Shown here piece after piece: positions 35,343-42,878 of a stretch of 64,000 nt of DNA. Within the stretch, counting starts at the first letter, position 1. The number at the start of each line of letters is the position of its first letter. Below the pieces are notes generated by a model. That model was not told where the DNA came from. It did no database searches and was given only the letters and a program-made list of their open reading frames with translations. A program made the position numbers and the translations under genes. Source of the DNA: an uncultured Clostridia bacterium (GTDB lineage: Bacteria > Bacillota > Clostridia > Oscillospirales > Acutalibacteraceae); assembly GCA_947581635.1 (NCBI GenBank), contig CANPVE010000001.1, positions 248,001 through 312,000 of the forward strand, read 5' to 3'.

Positions 35343-36561
35343 TTCAACCGTAGTTGAGAAGCATTTTAGTTTGTCCGCCGCAAAGGTTATTGTCAGCGTT
35401 GTAATGTTGCTGTCGATGATGGCGCTTGCGGTTGAGTTGGTGCCTGCCGGAGGCAGCCTGGGCGTTACCGCGTCGGCTGCGACGGCGAGTGAACTGAAGA
35501 GCAAGCAAGCCAAGCTTGAAAGCCAGCAGAAGACGATATCCAGCAAGCTCTCAGCACTGAAAAAGAGCAAGGCCGCGGCTCAAGAGCAGCTTGATTTGGT
35601 CAATGAATTGGTTGAAAATCTGCAAACACAGATTGACACTGTGAACAGCCAGATTCAGACTGCCAATGCCGAGATTGCCGGTATCGAAGAGGAAATTGCA
35701 CTCAAGGACAAAGAAATCGACGCCAGCAAGGAAAAATTCAAGGAGCGCATGAAAGCCATCTACATATCGGGAGATATGACTGGTGGCTTGGAGGTTATTC
35801 TCTGCTCCAACGGATTGCAGGAACTCATGTCGAATATGGTGTACCTTGAGACGATGGCCAAGTACGATCAGAGCCTGATAGACGCTCTTGTCAACGACAA
35901 GGAGGGTTATCAGGACAAGAAAGCTGTCGTTGAAGAGCAGAAGGCGCAGATCAACGTCCAGAAAGCGGAGCTTGCCGAGAAGAAAACCGAACTTGACGAG
36001 CAGCAGAAGGAAGCCGAAGAACTGATGAAGCAGATCAAGGCTGACGAGGACGCCTACAAGAGGAAGCAGGCTGAGATTGACGAGCAGATGGCGGATGCAA
36101 GAGCGGCGCTCGACGCTCTTGTAAACAAAAACACCGCCAACTCAAAGAGTACCACTTATTACGGTGGATCTTTCGGATGGCCTACTCCCGGCTATAAGAC
36201 AATCACGTCTCCGTTCGGTTGGCGCACCTACACCTATCAAGGCAAGAAAGTAACCAGCAATCACAAAGGCATTGACATCGGTGCTCCCAAGGGCGCCAAG
36301 ATCGTCGCTTCCAACGGCGGCAAGGTTGTCACCAGCGCGTACAACGCTAACGGTTACGGCAACTATGTCATACTCGACCATGGCGGCGGAAAGATGACTG
36401 TTTACGGTCACATGAGCAAACGCGGCGTAAGCGTTGGTCAGTCTGTGAGCAAAGGTCAGCAGATAGGTCTCGTTGGTTCTACCGGTCGTTCCACGGGCCC
36501 GCATCTCCACTTTGAGATCCGCGTAAACGGCACGGCTGTCAACCCGCTCAACTATCTCTAA
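35335..36561 (+). CDS. Secreted coiled-coil M23 peptidoglycan hydrolase (PcsB/EnvC-like)
   Basis: Probably the hydrolase or hydrolase activator controlled by FtsEX. The GTG start at 35335 follows GGAGGTG. Residues about 1-55 hold a signal peptide ending near ASAATAS. A long coiled coil rich in Glu, Lys and Gln runs from about 60 to 270. The C-terminal LytM/M23 domain (about 290-408) keeps its zinc ligands: HKGIDIGAP (His, Asp) and HLHFEIRVNG, with YGHMS between them. It is therefore likely active, unlike E. coli EnvC. Overlap with ftsX supports one functional unit. Confidence 0.93.
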   Translation: MSDSTVVEKHFSLSAAKVIVSVVMLLSMMALAVELVPAGGSLGVTASAATASELKSKQAKLESQQKTISSKLSALKKSKAAAQEQLDLVNELVENLQTQIDTVNSQIQTANAEIAGIEEEIALKDKEIDASKEKFKERMKAIYISGDMTGGLEVILCSNGLQELMSNMVYLETMAKYDQSLIDALVNDKEGYQDKKAVVEEQKAQINVQKAELAEKKTELDEQQKEAEELMKQIKADEDAYKRKQAEIDEQMADARAALDALVNKNTANSKSTTYYGGSFGWPTPGYKTITSPFGWRTYTYQGKKVTSNHKGIDIGAPKGAKIVASNGGKVVTSAYNANGYGNYVILDHGGGKMTVYGHMSKRGVSVGQSVSKGQQIGLVGSTGRSTGPHLHFEIRVNGTAVNPLNYL

Positions 36562-36590
36562 TATCCGTCTTACGGTAAAATTCAAAACCG

Positions 36591-36644
36591 AAAAAAGTTC
36601 GTCTGTTGCGGCAGTTCAAAACTCCTCGACAGGCGGACTTTTTT
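36591..36644 (+). terminator. Terminator after the M23 hydrolase
   Basis: AAAAAAGTTCGTCTGT (from 36591) pairs with ACAGGCGGACTTTTTT (to 36644) with wobble pairs, ending in six T bases. Confidence 0.85.
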
Positions 36645-36760
36645 GTCGTGTTTACCTCAATTTTTATAAATTAGTGGTTTAATATTTGCTGAAGATATGG
36701 TATCATTATCTGAGCGGATGTTTTTGTGGCAGTATTTATATTAAAAAAGAGGTGCGTTTT

Positions 36761-38047
36761 ATGAACAGAAAAATATCTCTTGGTGTGGCTGTGTCTGTCG
36801 CCGCTATAGTCGCTGCGTTCGCTGTGGTAATCACTTATACCGCCGCTATACGCATATTTGACAGACGGATGGGTTCAGTTACCGAACGGCAGAGTATGTA
36901 TCAGCTTCTCGCAGAAATAGACATGACTGTCCGACAGAATTATTCGGGGGAGATATCTGAGAATTATTTGCAGCGCAATATTTCACAAGGGTATATTCTC
37001 GGATTGGATGATCCCTACAGTGGATATCTTTCCGCCGACGAATATCAATTGGCTGTAAATGAGACGCTCGGCTACACCTTTGGATTCGGAATGGATATAG
37101 CGAGGGCTTCAGACGGCAATATATTAGTCAACGTAGTTTACGACGGCTCTCCTGCGGACAAGGCCGGAATAAAGAGCGGAGATATGATAGTTAATGTAGA
37201 CGGCAGCGAAGTTCTGTCAGTGGGGTATGACAGAGCAATAGCTTCGATAGGTGAGGCGTCACCTAAAGTGTCGCTTGTTATCAGCCGTGGCGGCAAGAAA
37301 CAGGCGTATGAACTGACCCGCTCTAAGTTTGAGACAAAATCTGTCGTACATCGCGTTACGGACGGCAACATAGGTGTTATCACAATATATGAATTCAACG
37401 CCAAAACCCCTGTTCAATTCAATTCGGCGCTTAACAAGCTCCGCAACAACGGAGTTAAGGGAATAATTATTGATCTGCGCGACAACGGGGGCGTTAATTA
37501 TGAATATGCCTGCGAGGTGCTGGACACTCTTTTGCCAATGGGACAGTTGATGAGTGTTACAGACAAGGACGGGAACTCCATTCTAAAATACACATCGGAC
37601 GCAGAATACATAGACCTGCCCGCACAGGTGCTTATAAACGACGAAACCGAGGGCGCTGCGGAGCTTTTTGCGGCTTCAATGGTGAGCTTTGGCAGAGCGG
37701 AGACGGTTGGAACGACCACTGCGGGACATGACACCGTGCAGGAGCTTTTCCAGCTCAGTAACGGCGGTGCCGTCAGACTCACTACGGGTCGATGGTCGGA
37801 CTCATTGGATGATGTGTTGAACGAAGGCAGGGTAGTTCCTCAATTTGAAGTAATACTCACGGCTTACCAGAGCACAAACAGATATCAACTCTCGGATGAA
37901 GATGACCCACAGCTCCAAACCGCGTTAGACAGGATAAACACGGCAATTGCCGCGAGTGAGGAAAGCAGCGGGCCTGATGAAGACATCGGAGACGCGGCGT
38001 CCGATAATGCGCAGACGTCTAAAACCGATGCAGCAAAAAAGAGTTAA
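36761..38047 (+). CDS. S41/CtpA-family protein with both catalytic residues replaced
   Basis: A homologue of carboxy-terminal processing proteases, 428 residues. One membrane helix (about 7-30), then a PDZ domain (about 100-180, GSPADKAGIKSGDMIVNVDG), then an S41 core (IIIDLRDNGGVNYEYA). In active members such as E. coli Prc the motif is SASASE, with the third residue the nucleophile, and GEPTFGKGTVQ holds the Lys. Here they read TEGAAE (Gly298 for Ser) and GTTTAGHDTVQ (His323 for Lys). The fold is kept but the Ser-Lys pair is gone, so it is probably a pseudo-protease, perhaps an adaptor for the hydrolase upstream. AGAGGTG precedes the ATG. Confidence 0.9.
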   Translation: MNRKISLGVAVSVAAIVAAFAVVITYTAAIRIFDRRMGSVTERQSMYQLLAEIDMTVRQNYSGEISENYLQRNISQGYILGLDDPYSGYLSADEYQLAVNETLGYTFGFGMDIARASDGNILVNVVYDGSPADKAGIKSGDMIVNVDGSEVLSVGYDRAIASIGEASPKVSLVISRGGKKQAYELTRSKFETKSVVHRVTDGNIGVITIYEFNAKTPVQFNSALNKLRNNGVKGIIIDLRDNGGVNYEYACEVLDTLLPMGQLMSVTDKDGNSILKYTSDAEYIDLPAQVLINDETEGAAELFAASMVSFGRAETVGTTTAGHDTVQELFQLSNGGAVRLTTGRWSDSLDDVLNEGRVVPQFEVILTAYQSTNRYQLSDEDDPQLQTALDRINTAIAASEESSGPDEDIGDAASDNAQTSKTDAAKKS

Positions 38048-38106
38048 ACAGACAAAATTTTCTGAAAAAATAATAGACTTATTGTATTGAGGAAGGTGCT
38101 TTGGAG

Positions 38107-39069
38107 TTGAAAATAAGATTGACTGCGCTCCTCTTGGCGATAATTATTCTCGTGGGTATTCTGCCGTTGAGCAGCTGCGGTGACAGTGATGATAATTCGG
38201 TTAATTATCCCGTAGAGGTTAGCGGCGTCAGATTTGTCGCTCCGCCGTCAAAGGTTGTGTGCTATTCAAGTACATTTATAGGGATAATATACGCAATGGG
38301 CTACGAAAGTCAGCTCGCGGGACGTACTGCAGACTGCGAATACAGTGAGGCGGATGAGATTACTGCGTTTGGCACGACCGACAGTCCATCGGTGAACCTG
38401 ATAGAAGGCAATCACATTGACGTTGTTGTCACTGACGAGACAATGCCCCAAAAATCCATTGACGATATACAGGATAAGGGCGTGCCTGTGGTAGTCATTC
38501 CAAGGGCTGACGGACGGGCCTCGTTGGCAAATATGTATTCCGCGCTCGGAACTGTATTTCAAGGCGGCAATAGAGGGTATAATGCGGGGCGCAAGGTGGC
38601 GAATCAGGTTTTGGCACAGATCGATGACATATCGAGAATAGTGGAAAGAGAACAAACATGGAATACGTGCATAATCGTATCCAGCGACATCAGCAAATTT
38701 GCCACCGGCGATACACTTATATCCGCTGTGTTGGAATGTGTGGGCGGATTTAATGTGGCGAAGGATTCGTTTAATGGCGAGTATTCGCTTCCCGACATGA
38801 TGAGGAGCGACCCTGATGTTATAATTTGTCCGGCGGGTGTGGAGCAGAAACTGCGCGCCAAAAGCAACCTCGTGGGTGTTCCGGCTATGGACAATTACCG
38901 TGTTTACAGTATGGATATGACCGTATTTGACGACCAGTATCAGGGCGTGATAAAAGGTGCATGGAGAATGGCGAAAATACTTCACCCCGAAGTGATAACC
39001 GATGATATTGTGCCTGAGGGAATGCTGGAAGTAGTGGACAAAGATGACGAGGGCGTATTTTTAGACTAG
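38107..39069 (+). CDS. Orphan substrate-binding lipoprotein, BtuF/FecB type
   Basis: A solute-binding lipoprotein of the class that serves iron-siderophore and cobalamin importers. The signal peptide (LLLAIIILVGILPLSSC) has lipobox LSSC. The binding domain shows the helical-backbone type: PPSKVVCYSSTFIGIIYAMG, VVTDETMPQKSID, GVPVVVIP, and DPDVIICPAG in the second lobe. GGAAGGTG is upstream; the TTG at 38107 is preferred for spacing, and a TTG two codons earlier is possible. No permease or ATPase gene is near, so it must borrow a transporter encoded elsewhere or serve as a sensor. Confidence 0.8.
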   Translation: MKIRLTALLLAIIILVGILPLSSCGDSDDNSVNYPVEVSGVRFVAPPSKVVCYSSTFIGIIYAMGYESQLAGRTADCEYSEADEITAFGTTDSPSVNLIEGNHIDVVVTDETMPQKSIDDIQDKGVPVVVIPRADGRASLANMYSALGTVFQGGNRGYNAGRKVANQVLAQIDDISRIVEREQTWNTCIIVSSDISKFATGDTLISAVLECVGGFNVAKDSFNGEYSLPDMMRSDPDVIICPAGVEQKLRAKSNLVGVPAMDNYRVYSMDMTVFDDQYQGVIKGAWRMAKILHPEVITDDIVPEGMLEVVDKDDEGVFLD

Positions 39070-39200
39070 TATAAGTCAAGCGAGCGGAGCTACATGGGAT
39101 TCCAGGGGGATAATTCATCCTGGCGGGTCAAAGCCAGCGCACTTGCTGAGCGGGCAAAACGAGCCAGGATTAAAGTGTGGCTTGGGCGGATACACAATAA
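39070..39200 (+). ncRNA. Structured RNA candidate with competing helices
   Basis: A GC-rich island after the binding lipoprotein. The segment ATCCTGGC (39117-39124) can pair with GCCAGGAT (39163-39170, 8 bp perfect), with CCAGG...GAT upstream (39102-39111), or as CTGGC with GCCAG (39133-39137). A further small stem CAGC/GCTG is inside. Such mutually exclusive pairings are typical of riboswitches or attenuators, but no known class fits. It may also be a 3' UTR or sRNA. Confidence 0.4.
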
Positions 39201-39238
39201 ATACTCATTTTTATCAAACCATTCCAATTTTTTCAATT

Positions 39239-39351
39239 GTAAAAAATAACGGACAATAAGAAAATCAAAGACTTTCGAGTGGACAAATAAATTCAGCTGA
39301 ACTTTTTATATTCTCCAACGCTGTTATTGAAAATTGGTTTAGGTGTAAAAA
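39239..39351 (+). repeat. Dispersed non-coding repeat, copy 2
   Basis: Aligns to 12586-12700 with scattered substitutions and about one single-base indel. The longest identical run covers TTTCGAGTGGA. As with copy 1, it ends just before a promoter. Confidence 0.7.
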
Positions 39352-39356
39352 TACGC

Positions 39357-39385
39357 TTGCAATTGAGGCAGATATGTTGTATCAT
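39357..39385 (+). promoter_or_regulatory. Promoter of the ACT/PFL operon
   Basis: TTGCAA (39357-39362) and TATCAT (39380-39385) with a 17-base spacer. Both boxes are imperfect. Confidence 0.5.
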
Positions 39386-39406
39386 ATATGTCAAAAGCCT
39401 CAATTG
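39360..39406 (+). promoter_or_regulatory. 10-bp inverted repeat around the ACT-gene -10
   Basis: CAATTGAGGC (39360-39369) and GCCTCAATTG (39397-39406) are perfect complements 27 bases apart, enclosing the -10 and probable transcription start. They may be a split operator. The right arm is 20 bases before the ATG. Confidence 0.5.
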
Positions 39407-39425
39407 TGGAAGGAAGTTGTTGTTT

Positions 39426-39695
39426 ATGAGAGCAGTAATTACAGTGATAGGCAAGGATACGGTTGGTATTCTGGCGGGTGTTTCCAATATATGCGTAAAT
39501 CGGAAGGTGAACATTATAGAAGTCACTCAGTCAATAATGCAGGATATGTTCGCCATGATAATGATGGTCGATATTTCCGGCTCCGACGTGCCGTTTACCA
39601 CACTTAGCGAGGATTTGCGGGAGTTTGGCGAGAAGAGCGCTCTGTCGGTTCATATCATGCATGAAGATATCTTCAACTCAATGCACAGAATATAA
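39426..39695 (+). CDS. ACT domain protein (UPF0237 family)
   Basis: A small single-ACT-domain protein (89 residues), presumed to sense an amino acid or similar metabolite. It starts MRAVITVIGKDTVGILAGVS, the typical ACT strand-helix with a ligand-loop Gly, and the second half has VDISGSDVPFTTL. The ATG at 39426 follows GGAAGGAAG; an upstream extension of the frame is unsupported. It is followed after 48 bases by the PFL/DUF711 gene; this pair is conserved together in streptococci and clostridia (SP_0238/SP_0239 type), so they probably act in one regulated function. Confidence 0.9.
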   Translation: MRAVITVIGKDTVGILAGVSNICVNRKVNIIEVTQSIMQDMFAMIMMVDISGSDVPFTTLSEDLREFGEKSALSVHIMHEDIFNSMHRI

Positions 39696-39743
39696 ATATA
39701 TTTATACAGCTTGTAAAATTCAATTTATTCGGGAGTTGCAGAT

Positions 39744-41102
39744 ATGCTTAATACCAATGATATACTTGAGACAATACAGATGATACAGGACGAAAATCTC
39801 GATATTCGCACGATAACCATGGGCATAAGCCTTTTGGATTGCGCGGACAGCGATATAGACAAAGCCTGCGATAAGATTTATGATAAAGTTTGCCGTTACG
39901 CACAGAACCTCGTCAAAACGGGAGAGGACATAGAGACGGAGTACGGTATTCCCATAATAAACAAGAGAATTTCCGTCACACCTGTTGCCATGATCGCCGC
40001 TGCCTGCCCCGACAAGAATCCTGTAAAATTTGCCCACGCGCTCGACAGAGCGGCCAAGCAAGTGGGCGTGAACTTCCTCGGCGGGTATTCCGCACTGGTA
40101 CATAAGGGCTTTGGTCCGGGCGACTATGCCCTTATTCAGAGCATACCTCAGGCATTGGCCGAGACGGATTTGGTTTGTTCATCGGTCAATATAGGTTCCA
40201 CCAAGGCGGGCATAAACATGGACGCGGTCGCTAAGATGGGACAGATTGTGCGCGAGTGTGCTGAACTTACGGCAGATAACAACTGCTTCGGCGCGGCAAA
40301 GTTGGTTGTATTCTGCAACGCGCCCGAAGATAACCCGTTTATGGCGGGCGCGTTCCATGGGGTGGGCGAGCCTGACTGTGTGATAAACGTGGGAGTGAGC
40401 GGTCCGGGCGTGGTTCGCGCGGCGCTGGCAAAGGCTCCCGACGCAAATATAACCGAGGTTGCTGACATCGTAAAGCGCACCGCGTTCAAGATAACACGAA
40501 TGGGTCAGCTTGTGGCGCAGGAGGCTTCGCGTCGGCTTTGCGTGCCTTTTGGCATAGTCGATCTGTCACTTGCGCCTACTCCGGCTGTGGGGGATTCGGT
40601 GGCGCATATCCTTGAGGAAATGGGTCTGGAAAGCTGCGGCGCCCACGGCACGACGGCCTGCCTCGCGCTTCTCAATGACGCGGTCAAGAAGGGCGGCGTT
40701 ATGGCAAGTTCACACGTCGGCGGGCTTTCGGGCGCGTTTATACCCGTGTCGGAAGACGCAGGCATGATAGACGCTGCGCGCTGCGGCGCTCTTTCCATCA
40801 CCAAGCTGGAGGCGATGACCGCCGTTTGCTCGGTCGGCCTCGACATGATAGCCATTCCGGGTGACACGCCAGCCGAAATAATCTCGGCGATACTTGCAGA
40901 CGAAGCGGCAATAGGTATGGTCAACAGCAAGACGACGGCGATTCGCCTTATACCCGCCATTGGCAAGAAGCCGGGCGAGGAAATGGAATTCGGCGGGCTT
41001 TTCGGCAGCAGTCCTATCATGGACGTCAACAGATATTCACCCGCCAAATTTATTTCGCGCGGCGGCAGAATCCCCGCACCGCTTCAAAGCCTTAAGAATT
41101 AA
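39744..41102 (+). CDS. PFL family protein (DUF711, UPF0210)
   Basis: A conserved protein of 452 residues related to the pyruvate-formate-lyase fold; its reaction is not established. It starts [27 protein letters not shown] as in the family, with [12 protein letters not shown] near residue 80, [15 protein letters not shown] near 115 and [15 protein letters not shown] near 270. A glycyl-radical motif is not obvious. GGGAG is before the ATG. It is paired with the ACT-domain gene, which may regulate it. Confidence 0.92.
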   Translation: MLNTNDILETIQMIQDENLDIRTITMGISLLDCADSDIDKACDKIYDKVCRYAQNLVKTGEDIETEYGIPIINKRISVTPVAMIAAACPDKNPVKFAHALDRAAKQVGVNFLGGYSALVHKGFGPGDYALIQSIPQALAETDLVCSSVNIGSTKAGINMDAVAKMGQIVRECAELTADNNCFGAAKLVVFCNAPEDNPFMAGAFHGVGEPDCVINVGVSGPGVVRAALAKAPDANITEVADIVKRTAFKITRMGQLVAQEASRRLCVPFGIVDLSLAPTPAVGDSVAHILEEMGLESCGAHGTTACLALLNDAVKKGGVMASSHVGGLSGAFIPVSEDAGMIDAARCGALSITKLEAMTAVCSVGLDMIAIPGDTPAEIISAILADEAAIGMVNSKTTAIRLIPAIGKKPGEEMEFGGLFGSSPIMDVNRYSPAKFISRGGRIPAPLQSLKN

Positions 41103-41114
41103 CGCGAAATCGGA

Positions 41115-41154
41115 AAAAATCACGGTCATCGCCTGAGCGGTGGCTGTGATTTTG
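41115..41154 (+). terminator. Terminator after the PFL gene
   Basis: AAAATCAC and GTGATTTT frame a longer imperfect stem around a CTGAG-type loop; the 3' arm ends in T bases. Confidence 0.8.
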
Positions 41155-41338
41155 ATATATTGATATTCTGTATATTTATCACAACCGACAGGTTTCCACA
41201 GGCTTCAGAGTGTGTTCTGTGAGGCGTCATTACGCGTAATTCAGGCTTTTTTGCGGCCGTCATACAGGTGGGAAACTGCCTGCAAAAATTTAACATATTT
41301 GCATGAAAAAATGGAATTTCTTTTAGTGCATTGTGTTC

Positions 41339-41367
41339 TTGAATAATATATTCAATTGCGTTATAAT
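41339..41367 (+). promoter_or_regulatory. Sigma-A promoter of the V-ATPase operon
   Basis: TTGAAT (41339-41344) and a perfect TATAAT (41362-41367), spacer 17. TTGAATA and TATTCAA form a short inverted repeat over the -35 that could be an operator. Confidence 0.75.
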
Positions 41368-41424
41368 ATGCATATTATTTAATTAGATCGATATTGATTC
41401 GGCGGGATTTGCCTATGTGGGCAT

Positions 41425-41781
41425 TTGAGTGCCGTCGATGAGATGCAAAGGCAGGTTGGTCATATGCAGGATATGGTTGAGCGTATTGTGGAGATGGATA
41501 AACGCGCCCGTGAGCTTACGGACGAGGCCAAAAAACTGAGGGTCGGCTCTGAGGACAGATTAAAGACCAAAAAGGCGGAACTGCGCCGGGGCTATCAGGA
41601 GAAGGCAAACGAGCGGGTTGAGCTTATCAAGAAAGCTGAGATTAAGACTGCCAAGGTTGAGTTAAAGACGATTTTGGAGAAACAGAACCAGGTGCGGCAG
41701 CGGCTCGAAGACCTGTATGCCGAGAACGGCGATCAGTGGGTGGCCGGGATAGTGGCGCGTGTTACGGGAGATGATAAGTAA
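41425..41781 (+). CDS. V/A-type ATPase subunit G/H-like stator
   Basis: An all-helical protein of 118 residues, rich in Lys, Glu and Arg, that would form the peripheral stalk with subunit E. The sequence is a continuous coiled coil (for example RAELTDEAKKLR-type heptads from about 20 to 95). Family conservation is low, so the call rests on position as first gene of a complete operon, length and composition. The TTG start has only a GTGGG nearby; an ATG six codons later is an alternative. Its stop overlaps the start of subunit C by one base (TAATG). Confidence 0.75.
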   Translation: MSAVDEMQRQVGHMQDMVERIVEMDKRARELTDEAKKLRVGSEDRLKTKKAELRRGYQEKANERVELIKKAEIKTAKVELKTILEKQNQVRQRLEDLYAENGDQWVAGIVARVTGDDK

Positions 41782-42821
41782 TGTCACAGGCATCAAATGT
41801 TTTGCTCACCAAAAGCCGCGCCATGTTCGGCAAACGGCTGACTGAGCAGAATGTTGCTGATTTGCTGGGATGTCAGACAGTTTCCGAGGTCGCCGCCTAT
41901 CTCAAGAACAACACACACTATTCCTATGCACTGAGGAATATTGACGATTCCACCGTTCACAGAGGGCAGCTTGAGGCGGCCCTTGACGAGCTGTTTCAGA
42001 GAGAAATGGCTTCGATATCAAAGTATAAGGTGGACGCCAGCGAATATGTGCGCACGTTTCTTGTATATAATACGGAAATAAGAGAGATATTGAAGTATCT
42101 GCGCCTGCTCTCGGCGGGCCGCGCGAGCGAGTATATATTCGCGATGCCGAAATACGCGGGCAAAAAGGAAGGGCTGGACCCCATAAGGCTGGCTGAGGCT
42201 AAGGACTACAACGACTTTCTGAAAGCTGTAAGCGGGACGGTGTTTTATAAGATACTTCGCGGAATGTCATTCAGCGAGAACGGCACCTTTGAGTACACGA
42301 TGATAGAGCATGCGCTGTATTCGTACCTTTTCAAATACGCCGAGTCGGTGATAAATAAGCATTTTCACGGCGGTGGCAAAGAGGATCTTTTGGGGCTGCT
42401 TGGAATACGCAGTGAACTGAGCAGTTTCCTCAACATATATCGCTTTAAAAAATATTACAGTTCATGCGGCGAGGACACGGCGCGTTCTCTTGTATTTGAC
42501 TTCAATTACAAGATATCGAAGCGCACATTCGACAAGATGCTCAAGGCGGACGGCCCCGACGAGGTACTTGAGATATTCCGCAACGAGACGGTTTACGGCA
42601 GGGAACTTGGGGATATCGGCGACGACTATATAGACCACATAATCAATCGAATCGGTTATAAGCGAGTCTGTCATCTGATGAGATTTTCCACTAATCCAAC
42701 AGTGGCGGTTTTCTCATACCTCATGCTGTCAAGCATAGAGCGCCGGGATATCGTTACGATAATTGAAGGCGTGCGCTACCGCGTTTCGCCCGATGAAATA
42801 GCATCTATGATAACAATTTAA
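41781..42821 (+). CDS. ntpC: V/A-type ATPase subunit C
   Basis: Connects the central rotor axle to the membrane ring (the d subunit of eukaryotes). All-helical, 346 residues, with family segments such as ADLLGCQTVSEVAAYL near residue 28, VYNTEIREILKYLRLL near 95 and GLLGIRSELSSFLNIYRFK near 205. The final part carries NPTVAVFSYLMLSSIERRDIVTIIEGVRY, cut here for length, which is highly typical. It overlaps the preceding gene and lies ahead of subunit I. Confidence 0.93.
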   Translation: MSQASNVLLTKSRAMFGKRLTEQNVADLLGCQTVSEVAAYLKNNTHYSYALRNIDDSTVHRGQLEAALDELFQREMASISKYKVDASEYVRTFLVYNTEIREILKYLRLLSAGRASEYIFAMPKYAGKKEGLDPIRLAEAKDYNDFLKAVSGTVFYKILRGMSFSENGTFEYTMIEHALYSYLFKYAESVINKHFHGGGKEDLLGLLGIRSELSSFLNIYRFKKYYSSCGEDTARSLVFDFNYKISKRTFDKMLKADGPDEVLEIFRNETVYGRELGDIGDDYIDHIINRIGYKRVCHLMRFSTNPTVAVFSYLMLSSIERRDIVTIIEGVRYRVSPDEIASMITI

Positions 42822-42878
42822 ATAAACGATATTGTTGCCGTATGGAAATTATATATATTACCTTTAAGGAGTAACGAT

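Larger units (their letters stand above)
39070..39425. other. Intergenic region before the ACT-domain gene
   Basis: This 356-base stretch holds the structured RNA candidate (39070-39200), dispersed repeat copy 2 (39239-39351), the ACT-gene promoter (39357-39385) and a 10-bp inverted repeat around it (39360-39406). Confidence 0.6.
41103..41424. other. Intergenic region before the V-ATPase operon
   Basis: A 322-base gap. It holds the terminator at 41115-41154, the operon promoter at 41339-41367, and in between some short GC-rich inverted repeats (for example CAGG with CCTG around 41266-41283) that I cannot assign. Confidence 0.55.

Noticed and set aside
39090..39190. Cobalamin riboswitch after the BtuF-like gene (GAGCCAGGAT resembles the end of that motif)
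   Set aside because: The B12-box and the paired core segments are not present in order, and the element lies after the binding-protein gene rather than before an importer.
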